The notes under the pieces were generated by a model that was not told the origin of the DNA, did not search any database, and saw only the letters and a program-made list of their open reading frames with translations. Shown here in pieces: positions 22,656-30,793 of a stretch of DNA of 64,000 bases (its first letter is position 1; each line of letters begins with the position of its first letter). The stretch lies in IMG/VR virus record IMGVR_UViG_3300041586_000126, positions 23,193 to 87,192 of that record. The stretch is one strand, 5' to 3'. Made by a program: the position numbers and the translations under genes. Source of the stretch: a virus.

Positions 22656-23369
22656 ATGGAGGAAATAAAAAAAACACGCAAACCTAAGAGCAAAAATTAC
22701 TTCACCCAGGATACTGAAAATGCTATTGTATTATATAATAATACTGAGTGTTCTGATATGAGAAGTAGAATATACGATAAAGAAATCCACTATGCATTCT
22801 TTAAACTTACTCAAAATATCATTCATACTTTTAAATTTTATCACACTGAAGTAGAAAATTTAGAACACCTACAACATGAGATAATTATTTTTCTTTTATC
22901 AAAGATCCATAAATTTGACCCAACACGAGGTACTAAGGCGTATTCCTATTTTGGTACTATAGTAAAACGTTGGTTAATATTATATACCACTAAGAATTAT
23001 TCTAAAAAGATAAAAAAAGTACCCATCGATATATTAATGGATGAAAACTCGACCCATACTTGTAAAATTGGTGACGAAGAAGTCAAAACAGATCTTGACA
23101 AATATATTGAAATCTATTTGGAGCATGTTACTAAAAACATTTATACATTTTTCCCAAAAAAGAATGATGCTCAAATTGCGGATGCTATATTAGAATTATT
23201 TCGTAAAAGAGAAATTATTGAGATATTTAACAAAAAAGCACTTTATATTTACATTCGTGAGATAGTTGATGTAAAAACTCCTAAAATTACCAAAATAGCT
23301 AATAAGTTACACGTTATTTTTAAACAACAATACATACCTTTTTTAGAAAATGGGTATGCTAAATTCTAA
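22656..23369 (+). CDS. gp55: Late-transcription sigma factor, gp55-like
   Basis: A 237-residue protein with a sigma region-2 core: ENLEHLQHEIIIFLLSKI, then KFDPTRGTKAYSYFGTIVKRW at about residues 86-106. These correspond to the core-binding and promoter -10-recognition helices. This arrangement, without full region 4, is that of T4 gp55 and its relatives, which replace the host sigma factor to read late promoters. It is longer than T4 gp55 (185 aa) by a helical C-terminal extension. It lies directly before the baseplate operon. Its likely targets are the TATTTATAA sites. Confidence 0.8.
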   Translation: MEEIKKTRKPKSKNYFTQDTENAIVLYNNTECSDMRSRIYDKEIHYAFFKLTQNIIHTFKFYHTEVENLEHLQHEIIIFLLSKIHKFDPTRGTKAYSYFGTIVKRWLILYTTKNYSKKIKKVPIDILMDENSTHTCKIGDEEVKTDLDKYIEIYLEHVTKNIYTFFPKKNDAQIADAILELFRKREIIEIFNKKALYIYIREIVDVKTPKITKIANKLHVIFKQQYIPFLENGYAKF

Positions 23370-23385
23370 TTCCTTTCTACTTTCA

Positions 23386-23394
23386 TATTTATAA
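23386..23394 (+). promoter_or_regulatory. TATTTATAA motif (late-promoter candidate)
   Basis: This 33-nt gap between the sigma-factor gene and the baseplate operon holds CATATTTATAATAAAAATT before the ATG at 23403. The motif ends 8 nt from the start codon. Confidence 0.55.
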
Positions 23395-23402
23395 TAAAAA
23401 TT

Positions 23403-23756
23403 ATGGGAGCATTAGATAGCGTTATATTTGGTGATAAAAAATTTTCAGATATATTAAGTGAAATATATAATAATCAAAAATCCAAACAACAACAAATTGG
23501 GGGGCTTATTTCAGAATTAAAACCTCTTATTAAAGATATAGGAGATGCAACTCTACTTGTACCCCTTATTAAAGAATATATGGAAATAGGTGTTCGTAAT
23601 GATGAACAGCTAATCAAAATGGCTACTATTATACAACGTGTAGTTAACAATTCAAGCAGCGATGATGCCTCAGGTATAACAGATGCTGAAAAAGATCAAT
23701 TAATGGCTGAACTTGATAAACTTAATGAAAATTACGAAGCCAATAAAGATAAATAA
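23403..23756 (+). CDS. Hypothetical protein preceding baseplate genes (117 aa)
   Basis: A 117-residue helical protein (LDSVIFGDKKFSDILSEIY, then an acidic C-terminal helix). Its size is near that of T4 gp33, the late-transcription coactivator, and it follows the gp55-like gene, but no sequence feature proves that link. Its ATG follows a TATTTATAA site and its stop overlaps the gp5-like start (TAATG). It may instead be a baseplate or tail assembly protein. Confidence 0.6.
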   Translation: MGALDSVIFGDKKFSDILSEIYNNQKSKQQQIGGLISELKPLIKDIGDATLLVPLIKEYMEIGVRNDEQLIKMATIIQRVVNNSSSDDASGITDAEKDQLMAELDKLNENYEANKDK

Positions 23757-25048
23757 TGTTAAAAACAGGCATATCATATTTAAATAACTCGGCAACATCC
23801 AATATGGACAACTCACAGTTGTCTAACCTTAATAGTGGTGATTTTATTGTAGCTCGAGTACTTGATATCTCTATAAATAGCGACTCAGAAATATTTTCTA
23901 TTACAGGGGGGTGGAGTGGGATTGGCTCTATAAAATTTCAACAAATTACTAAATCACTTTTACCTTCTACTAAAAGTCAGGAAAATACTACCTTTGCAAC
24001 TCCTTGTAATGGACAATTTAAATCTTTTCCACTAGTAAATGAAATGGTACTTATTTTTAAAGGACCTTCTACTAAAAATACTCAAACTACCAACACTAAA
24101 ACTTTTTACTATCTAAATACTTTTTCGCTTTGGAATAACCAACATGCAAACCCCTTCCCTGATGTGTATTTTAATGATATAACATTATCACCTTCTATGA
24201 ATAAGAGTAATGCTGATATACAAGCAGGTAGTGTGAGAAAAATATCAAAATCCATAACATCAATAAATCTAAATGGTAATAGTGGGGGTAAGTTCATAGA
24301 AAAAGGGAACATTCACCCTATTTTACCTTTTGCGGGGGATAGTATATTTGAAGGTAGATTTGGTAATAGTATTAGATTAGGAAGTACTTCCAACAATAAC
24401 GGACTACAAAACAACTGGTCGTCTGCAGGAGAAAATGGTGACCCCATTACTATATTTAAAAATGGTCAATCCCCTTTTAATAATTCAAAAGGATTTGAAC
24501 ATATAGTTGAAAATATAAATACTGATCCTTCATCGATGTATTTAACTTCTACCCAAAAAATACCTATTAGAGTTGCAACGGCAACACAAAACGTAGGTGA
24601 AGGAGTTACTATACCCTTTAATAATTTAATATCACAAACCCCTATATCCCCACAATCTTTTAACACACCTCAAGTAATACTAAATTCAGAAAGGCTTTTA
24701 TTCAATACAACAGTTGATAGTATAATATTTTCAGCTCAAAAATCGTTTATTGCAGAATCTAAAGAAGATATGGGGTTAAAATCCTTAAAGGGTAACGTAA
24801 CTTTAGTAGCTGATAAGGGTGTTGTATCTTTAGGTAAAAAAGATGCAAATCAATCCTCTATTAGAGGTGATGACTTTGCTATTCAATTTGATGCTCTTGT
24901 AGGTACGTTAAAAAATCTATGCTTAGCTCTATCTAAAGAATCATCAACTCCTATTGCTGCATCCGCTTCAGAACTATTAATAAAAACTTTAGAGGGGATA
25001 CAGCAAGCAACACCTAATTTTTTGTCTAAACAAGTAAAACTTAATTAA
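23756..25048 (+). CDS. gp5: Baseplate hub/spike protein, gp5-like
   Basis: 430 residues. The N-terminal region is beta-rich with an OB-fold-like section (PLVNEMVLIFKGP, then YYLNTFSLWNNQ). GDSIFEGRFGNSIRLGS (about 198-214) is a segment type seen in gp5/VgrG-like spike proteins of marine T4-like phages. The C-terminal part (LKGNVTLVADKGVVSLG) resembles the start of a beta-helical spike. No lysozyme domain is visible, unlike T4 gp5. It acts at the centre of the baseplate, puncturing the envelope. The stop is 1 nt before the next start. Confidence 0.7.
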   Translation: MLKTGISYLNNSATSNMDNSQLSNLNSGDFIVARVLDISINSDSEIFSITGGWSGIGSIKFQQITKSLLPSTKSQENTTFATPCNGQFKSFPLVNEMVLIFKGPSTKNTQTTNTKTFYYLNTFSLWNNQHANPFPDVYFNDITLSPSMNKSNADIQAGSVRKISKSITSINLNGNSGGKFIEKGNIHPILPFAGDSIFEGRFGNSIRLGSTSNNNGLQNNWSSAGENGDPITIFKNGQSPFNNSKGFEHIVENINTDPSSMYLTSTQKIPIRVATATQNVGEGVTIPFNNLISQTPISPQSFNTPQVILNSERLLFNTTVDSIIFSAQKSFIAESKEDMGLKSLKGNVTLVADKGVVSLGKKDANQSSIRGDDFAIQFDALVGTLKNLCLALSKESSTPIAASASELLIKTLEGIQQATPNFLSKQVKLN

Positions 25049-25049
25049 C

Positions 25050-26492
25050 ATGGTTATTTTTACAGAAAACATGCTACTTGATTTAGGGAAATTATTCTTA
25101 AAGACACAACAAGGTCAAAATCTTATAGCAAAATCCGAAGGGATTAATAGTGATGTAAAATCATACAAGGCATCGGCCGAGGTTTTAAAAAAATATGTTC
25201 CTGAGATGCAAACCTTTACTACAACTGGTAGGGTATATGATAAACAAACAGGTCTTCCCTTAAAGGGTATTGAAGTAAAACCTCAATTTACTTTATATCC
25301 TGTAATTCGAGTAAAAAGAACAGCTGAGGAACTACTTGAAAAGAAAAATGCAAATAAAGGAGAATATAAATTTATAAAAGATAACAATTCCCCCAATTTT
25401 ACTAAAACAGATGAAGAAGGTAGATTTGAAATTCAATTTTCAATACCCACTCTACCCTCACTAGGTAATAAATCACTAGTTAAACCAACTATTTTTTATA
25501 ATGAAAAGGAATATGCACCTGCTATACAAAGTTTAATAAATGGTGATAACGAAATACCCCAAGAATTACCCATATTTGGTTTAATAAATCTAGATTTAGC
25601 CTCAAAACAATCATTAAGACAAATAGAAGAGGAACTTGCATCTGTATCTGAAAAAGCTGCAAACACCGCTTTGGATGCTACTGAACTATTAATCAATGCA
25701 ACCAGACGTAAAGTAATGGGTATGGCTACTGTTATACAAACTAAATTATTCCCATTAGCTTTTCAATTAATGATTCTATTTGGTATAGCTAAAATCGAGC
25801 AGGCTTCTAATAATCAAGAAACTTGTCCTAGTGGTGAAGTATTAAAAAGCATAATTAAAAGAAGAAATAGTGTAGTACGACAATTAAATAACATATATAG
25901 TGTTATTATAGCTAATACTCTTTTAGCGGGTTTATTATTATATTTGAGTACTTTATTAAAACAATCACAAATATTAATTTCATCTATCCCAATTCCCTTA
26001 GGAGCACCTGTAGGGGTAGGTGTACCTTACTCAGTAGTAGCTAAGCTAGAAGATATAAAAAAACAAATCGACAAATTAATAAATATAGCAGATAATACTA
26101 AAAAAGCTTTGTTAATTTCTTTAGTCTTTTTAATAATATCTTTATTGTTAATTTTAAAATATTTAAAAGCAATTGATGGGTTAATAGATAAATGTACTAT
26201 AGAGCCTAATAGTGGGGAAACCATGATAGAATTAAATGCTGAATTACTAGCATTATCCAGTTTACAAGCGGAGCAAGGAAATCCTGTTATTACTAAAGTA
26301 AATGGGTTTATTATGTCTGTGCAGGTAGTTGATAAATCTAATGTTGACGATTATTTTAGAAGACAAGCAATAGCTAAAAACTCTCAGGGTATTACCATAT
26401 TAAAAGGAGAACCTTCATTTAGTGCCGGAGATCAAATATTAATAGACGAATTAGTATTTTATATTCAACAAAACAATTTAAAAGCAGATTAA
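25050..26492 (+). CDS. Baseplate-operon protein with hydrophobic helices
   Basis: 480 residues. Residues about 57-150 resemble a carboxypeptidase-regulatory-like beta domain (TTTGRVYDKQTGLPLKGIEV, split TTTGRVYDKQ and LPLKGIEV, then TDEEGRFEIQF). A helical centre contains three hydrophobic stretches (LFPLAFQLMILFGIA, LLAGLLLYLSTLL, LISLVFLIISLLLILKYL), and a C-terminal beta domain follows. Membrane-like helices in a virion operon suggest a protein ejected into or contacting the host membrane. It lies between gp5-like and gp25 genes. No known T4 counterpart. Confidence 0.65.
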   Translation: MVIFTENMLLDLGKLFLKTQQGQNLIAKSEGINSDVKSYKASAEVLKKYVPEMQTFTTTGRVYDKQTGLPLKGIEVKPQFTLYPVIRVKRTAEELLEKKNANKGEYKFIKDNNSPNFTKTDEEGRFEIQFSIPTLPSLGNKSLVKPTIFYNEKEYAPAIQSLINGDNEIPQELPIFGLINLDLASKQSLRQIEEELASVSEKAANTALDATELLINATRRKVMGMATVIQTKLFPLAFQLMILFGIAKIEQASNNQETCPSGEVLKSIIKRRNSVVRQLNNIYSVIIANTLLAGLLLYLSTLLKQSQILISSIPIPLGAPVGVGVPYSVVAKLEDIKKQIDKLINIADNTKKALLISLVFLIISLLLILKYLKAIDGLIDKCTIEPNSGETMIELNAELLALSSLQAEQGNPVITKVNGFIMSVQVVDKSNVDDYFRRQAIAKNSQGITILKGEPSFSAGDQILIDELVFYIQQNNLKAD

Positions 26493-26497
26493 TTTAA

Positions 26498-26506
26498 TAT
26501 TTATAA
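26498..26506 (+). promoter_or_regulatory. TATTTATAA motif (late-promoter candidate)
   Basis: The 18-nt gap before the ATG at 26511 consists almost only of TTTAATATTTATAATTAT. The motif ends 4 nt before the start codon. Confidence 0.5.
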
Positions 26507-26510
26507 TTAT

Positions 26511-26912
26511 ATGAAACTAAGTCAATTAAAACAAATAGTAAAAGAAGCCGTAAAAGAGGCAATACAGGAAGAAATGAAAGACATTTTATTGGAAGCAGTA
26601 CGTTCTTCTAAACAAACAATTTATGAAAACCAAATGTCTACACCTACAACAAATGTAGTGGCACCAATATCTAACAATTATGAATCATATTCACCACTCC
26701 CTGAAACCGATAGATTGAAACTAAGAGAAAACATGATGAGTGTACTGGATGGAATGAGACCAGGAGCTAACGGTACTCTAAATGCCACTACCTCAAACAT
26801 TCAACCTTTACAAATGGTAGGAAGTATGGATACTACAAGCCCAAATGGTCAATTACCTCAAGGAGATGTATCTATAGAAATGATTAATAATATAATGCAA
26901 GGAAAAATATAA
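26511..26912 (+). CDS. Hypothetical helical structural protein (133 aa)
   Basis: The N-terminal 35 residues form a Glu/Lys-rich amphipathic helix (LKQIVKEAVKEAIQEEMKD). The remainder is Ser/Thr/Asn-rich and disordered-looking. It lies 3 nt upstream of gp25 in the baseplate operon. It could be a baseplate adaptor or assembly factor. Confidence 0.65.
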   Translation: MKLSQLKQIVKEAVKEAIQEEMKDILLEAVRSSKQTIYENQMSTPTTNVVAPISNNYESYSPLPETDRLKLRENMMSVLDGMRPGANGTLNATTSNIQPLQMVGSMDTTSPNGQLPQGDVSIEMINNIMQGKI

Positions 26913-26915
26913 TAT

Positions 26916-27323
26916 ATGGCATTTGGGGCAATACAACAATTTCCAAACGATACCCAACCTAGAGTAGGGATAGGAGTTAATATACCATTTAATGAAGGTG
27001 GAGTATTCACCCCTAATTACCTAACAGCTACCGCTATTAAAAATAACTTAATAAACTATTTTTTAACAAATCCGGGAGAAAGACCGGGTAACCCATCATT
27101 TGGGGGAGGTTTAAGAGCATTTATTTTTGAGCAAATAGTAAGTGAAAATATAGATTTTTTAAGGGAGGATATTTCAACTAAAGTTGGAATGAAATTCCCA
27201 AATATAGTAATTAATAACTTAGATGTATTACGTTCTGAAGATAGTAATACTATAACAGTACAATTATCTTATATTGTAGTAAACACATCTATTAGAGATG
27301 AAATAGTATTAAATTTCGCATAA
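26916..27323 (+). CDS. gp25: Baseplate wedge protein gp25
   Basis: A 135-residue gp25/lysozyme-fold baseplate wedge component, the piece that initiates sheath polymerisation in contractile tails. TNPGERPGNPSFGGGL (about 51-66) contains the hallmark PGERPxxPxFG loop that holds the gp6-binding EPR-type core. The LINYFLTNPGE helix precedes it and a C-terminal beta-hairpin follows (TITVQLSYIVVN). Length is normal. The stop overlaps the gp6 start (TAATG). Confidence 0.9.
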   Translation: MAFGAIQQFPNDTQPRVGIGVNIPFNEGGVFTPNYLTATAIKNNLINYFLTNPGERPGNPSFGGGLRAFIFEQIVSENIDFLREDISTKVGMKFPNIVINNLDVLRSEDSNTITVQLSYIVVNTSIRDEIVLNFA

Positions 27324-29164
27324 TGGCAACAAAAAGAAATATAAATTACATAAATAAAGAGTTCTCAGAATTTAGGTCTCAGCTTATTAATTATTCGCAA
27401 ACCTATTTTCCAACAACCTATACTGACTTTACAGACTCCTCACCAGGAATGATGTTTATAGAACAAGCTGCTTATGTTAGTGATGTTTTATCTTTTTACT
27501 TGGATAATCAAGTCCAAGAAAATTTTATGCAATATGTAAGGCAAAGTGATAATTTATATGATTTAGCCTATATGTACGGTTATAAACCTAAAGTAACAGG
27601 CTTAGCCGAAACTACAATGGAATTTTTTCAACAACTCCCTTCTATACAGGTAGGAGATGTTTTCCAACCTGATTATAACTACTGCGTTAATATACCTAGT
27701 AATACTGTCATTACAACCCAAACAGCATCCCCTATAAGTTTTACAATAGAAGATCCTGTAAACTTTTCAGTATCTAGCTCAAATGATCCTACGGAAGTGT
27801 CAGTGGCTCAGATGAATGATAGTCAACCCCTATATTATCTATTAAGAAAAACAAGAAAAGGATTTTCTGGGAAAATTAATACTGAAAGTTTCAGTTTTTC
27901 GGCACCACAAGAATTTCAAACTATAACTTTATCATCCCCTAATATAGCGGGAATTATAGATGTGATAGATTCAGAGGGTAATAAGTGGTATGAAGTAGAC
28001 TACTTAGCTCAAGATTTAGTATATGATAGTTTAAGAAATACTAATATTAATAGTCCTAAAACTTCTGAGGATACTGATACCCCATTTTTACTACAAACTA
28101 AAAATGTACAAAATAGATTTGCAACTCGTTTTCTGTCTTCTACTCAATTACAAATACAATTTGGGTCAGGTAACCCTTTAAACACCACTGAGGATGTTAT
28201 TCCTAATTCTATGAATGTAGGCTTAGGTTTACCTTTCGAACAGAATAAACTAACGGCTGCTTACAGCCCCACTAATTTTATATTTACCAATACCTACGGT
28301 GTATCACCTACTAATACAACCTTAACAATCAGATATTATACTGGAGGTGGGGTTGTTTCGAATGTGTTATCAAATTCCGTTAATTTATTAAATAAAAATG
28401 ATATTACCTTTAATACAAGAAGATTAAATTCTAATACTTCAAACTATATATTTAATACCATAGCTGCTAATAATGTAGTAGCGGCGAGTGGGGGGCAAGA
28501 TGGAGATACAATTGAAGAAATTAGACAGAATTCTATTTCTCAATTCTCTACACAAATGAGAAATGTAACTCGAGATGACTATTTAGTAAGAGCATTAAGT
28601 ATGCCTTCAAAATATGGTGTAGTATCTAAAGCTTTAACTCAAAAACCTAATGCTGAAAGCTCTAATACTACTTTAGAACTATATGTTTTAACTAATGATT
28701 TAAATAACAAATTAACAATTTCCTCTAATTCACTAAAAGAAAATCTTCGTACTTATATTAATCAATACCGAATGATTGGCGATACTATAAGCATTAAAGA
28801 TGCTTTTATAATTAATTTTGGAATTCAATTTGAAATAATAACATATCCTAATTTTAATAATAATGAAGTGACTGAGAGGTGTATATCATCTTTACAAGAT
28901 TATTTCCAAATAGATAAATGGCAAATTAACCAACCCATAATTTTATCTAGTCTTTTTGTATTACTAGATTCACTAGAAGGAGTACAAACGGTTAGAACAA
29001 TTACAGTTGAGAACATAGCAGGAACACTATCTGGATATTCACCTTGGGCTTATGATATGGATGGGGCTAATCAAAATGGTACTATATTCCCATCTCTAGA
29101 CCCTAGTATATTTGAATTAAAATATCCTAACACTGACATTAAAGGAAGAGTAGTAAACATATAA
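27323..29164 (+). CDS. gp6: Baseplate wedge protein gp6-like
   Basis: 613 residues, close to T4 gp6 (660). The N-terminus (TYTDFTDSSPGMMFIEQAAYVSD, split DFTDSSPGMMFIEQ and AAYVSDVLSFYLD) and the MYGYKPKVTG segment near residue 90 are typical of gp6/gpJ-like wedge proteins that form the iris ring. The late region RDDYLVRALSMPSKYG and a C-terminal beta domain complete the family order. It is directly coupled to gp25, as in other contractile systems. Confidence 0.9.
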   Translation: MATKRNINYINKEFSEFRSQLINYSQTYFPTTYTDFTDSSPGMMFIEQAAYVSDVLSFYLDNQVQENFMQYVRQSDNLYDLAYMYGYKPKVTGLAETTMEFFQQLPSIQVGDVFQPDYNYCVNIPSNTVITTQTASPISFTIEDPVNFSVSSSNDPTEVSVAQMNDSQPLYYLLRKTRKGFSGKINTESFSFSAPQEFQTITLSSPNIAGIIDVIDSEGNKWYEVDYLAQDLVYDSLRNTNINSPKTSEDTDTPFLLQTKNVQNRFATRFLSSTQLQIQFGSGNPLNTTEDVIPNSMNVGLGLPFEQNKLTAAYSPTNFIFTNTYGVSPTNTTLTIRYYTGGGVVSNVLSNSVNLLNKNDITFNTRRLNSNTSNYIFNTIAANNVVAASGGQDGDTIEEIRQNSISQFSTQMRNVTRDDYLVRALSMPSKYGVVSKALTQKPNAESSNTTLELYVLTNDLNNKLTISSNSLKENLRTYINQYRMIGDTISIKDAFIINFGIQFEIITYPNFNNNEVTERCISSLQDYFQIDKWQINQPIILSSLFVLLDSLEGVQTVRTITVENIAGTLSGYSPWAYDMDGANQNGTIFPSLDPSIFELKYPNTDIKGRVVNI

Positions 29165-29166
29165 TT

Positions 29167-30336
29167 ATGGCTGTATACAAATTATTTCCCTCACAAGATG
29201 CTTCTATATATAGTGGTAATCCTTCTATGAACACCGGACTTGATCCTATTTTAGATGTAGCTAACTACGTTACAGATATAAACCCTGTATCCAGAGTAGC
29301 AAGATCTTTAGTTAAGTTTGATCAATCCGAAATAGAAGATGTGATTGATTCAATATCTAAGGTAACAGGTTCTTGGGATAACTGGTCAGGAAGTTTAAAA
29401 TTAAATGTAGCTAAGGCAACTAATGTTATTTTAGAATCAAAAATTGAAGTATACCCCATATCAGGCTCATGGAATAATGGTTCTGGGCAACATATGGATA
29501 ATCCCGTTAATCATACAGGAACAAGCTGGGTATTTTCAGATTTTTCAGGTTCAAATAAATGGCCAACTTTAAATCTTCCTCCCTTAGTTACATCCTCTTA
29601 TTCTGGAAGTAGTAATGCTGGTGGGGGAACCTGGTTTACAGGTTCAGGTGGTTATGATGGGGTTGGTTCTTTAGAATTTACTCAATCTTTTAATTTAAGA
29701 AGCAATAAGGATTTAGATATTAATGTAACAGATGCTTTAAAGGTATGGTACTCTTCATCTAAAAATATAAATGAAGGTTTAACTGAAATACCAAATGAAG
29801 GGTTTATAATTAAATGGGAAGACAGTAAGGAATTTTCAACAGAAAGATCAATATCCCCCCAATTAAGTTATTACTCTATTGATACTAATACTATTTACCC
29901 CCCTCAACTAGAAATAAAATGGGATGATTCTGTTTATGAGACTGGGTCTTTAAGTGTAATAGATACCCCACATTTGTTTGTAGCATTGGACAACAACCCG
30001 GGTATATTTTATAGTGAAAGTATAAATAATTTTAGACTAAATGTTCGCCCTGAATTTCCAAAACGTAGTTTTCAAACATCCTCTATTTATACAACTAATT
30101 ACGCCCTACCATCACAATCCCTTTATGCAATTAAAGATTTAGATACTAATGAATTTGTAATAAATTTTGATAAATCATTTACCAACATTAGTTGTGACTC
30201 TACTGGAAGCTTTTTTACTGTTTACATGAGTGGTTTGGAGCCCGAAAGATACTATAGTATATTAATACAGACTAACATAAATGGACAGACCATAGTGATG
30301 GATGAAAACTACTACTTTAAAGTAGTTAACGGATAG
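29167..30336 (+). CDS. Beta-sandwich structural protein (389 aa)
   Basis: The N-terminus YKLFPSQDASIYSGNPSMNTG is of DNRLRE type, a beta-sandwich seen in secreted and fibre proteins. Ser/Gly-rich segments (TGSWDNWSG, SGSWNNGSG, FTGSGGYDG) and further beta domains follow. It starts 2 nt after gp6. It likely forms an outer baseplate or fibre-attachment piece. The DNRLRE label is a motif-level judgement. Confidence 0.65.
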   Translation: MAVYKLFPSQDASIYSGNPSMNTGLDPILDVANYVTDINPVSRVARSLVKFDQSEIEDVIDSISKVTGSWDNWSGSLKLNVAKATNVILESKIEVYPISGSWNNGSGQHMDNPVNHTGTSWVFSDFSGSNKWPTLNLPPLVTSSYSGSSNAGGGTWFTGSGGYDGVGSLEFTQSFNLRSNKDLDINVTDALKVWYSSSKNINEGLTEIPNEGFIIKWEDSKEFSTERSISPQLSYYSIDTNTIYPPQLEIKWDDSVYETGSLSVIDTPHLFVALDNNPGIFYSESINNFRLNVRPEFPKRSFQTSSIYTTNYALPSQSLYAIKDLDTNEFVINFDKSFTNISCDSTGSFFTVYMSGLEPERYYSILIQTNINGQTIVMDENYYFKVVNG

Positions 30337-30343
30337 ATATAAA

Positions 30344-30793
30344 ATGGAGAATAATAATAAAATAAATTTAGTACGAGAAGTATATTCAAAAACAGGATAT
30401 CCTAAAATAATTGATACAAAATTTAATCAGTTAGGGAATATTTCTGTTAATGAACAACTTAATGCTTCAATTACTGTAGATCAATTTTTTGAAACTTACA
30501 CTCAATTATTTTACGATATCCCCTCTTACGGTAATATAAACTCACATGAATACTTAATCACAACAAGCACAGAATATATTGGTTTTGAAGCAGATAACGC
30601 CATTATAAACGCATTACAATCAGAAATAACACAATTAAGAAGAGATTTATTACAATCTCAAATTGATATGGCCGAAACCTTATCAGGAAATAATTTGGGT
30701 ATTGACCTAAACTCCCTAGAAGATGAAAATCTTCAAGGTAATGCCTTTAAGGAAATTCAATCAAGAATTCAACAATCAACAATAGTTAATTAA
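30344..30793 (+). CDS. Baseplate-operon hypothetical protein (149 aa)
   Basis: 149 residues, mixed alpha/beta, with a coiled-coil-like helix (QSEITQLRRDLLQSQIDMAE, about 90-109). It starts 7 nt after the previous gene and overlaps the giant gene that follows by one base (TAATG). It is probably a baseplate component or connector. No family recognised. Confidence 0.65.
   Translation: MENNNKINLVREVYSKTGYPKIIDTKFNQLGNISVNEQLNASITVDQFFETYTQLFYDIPSYGNINSHEYLITTSTEYIGFEADNAIINALQSEITQLRRDLLQSQIDMAETLSGNNLGIDLNSLEDENLQGNAFKEIQSRIQQSTIVN

Noticed and set aside
23756-25048. A tail lysozyme domain in the gp5-like protein
   Set aside because: T4 gp5 has an internal lysozyme, but no Glu-Asp-Thr lysozyme motif or extra domain of that size is visible here.
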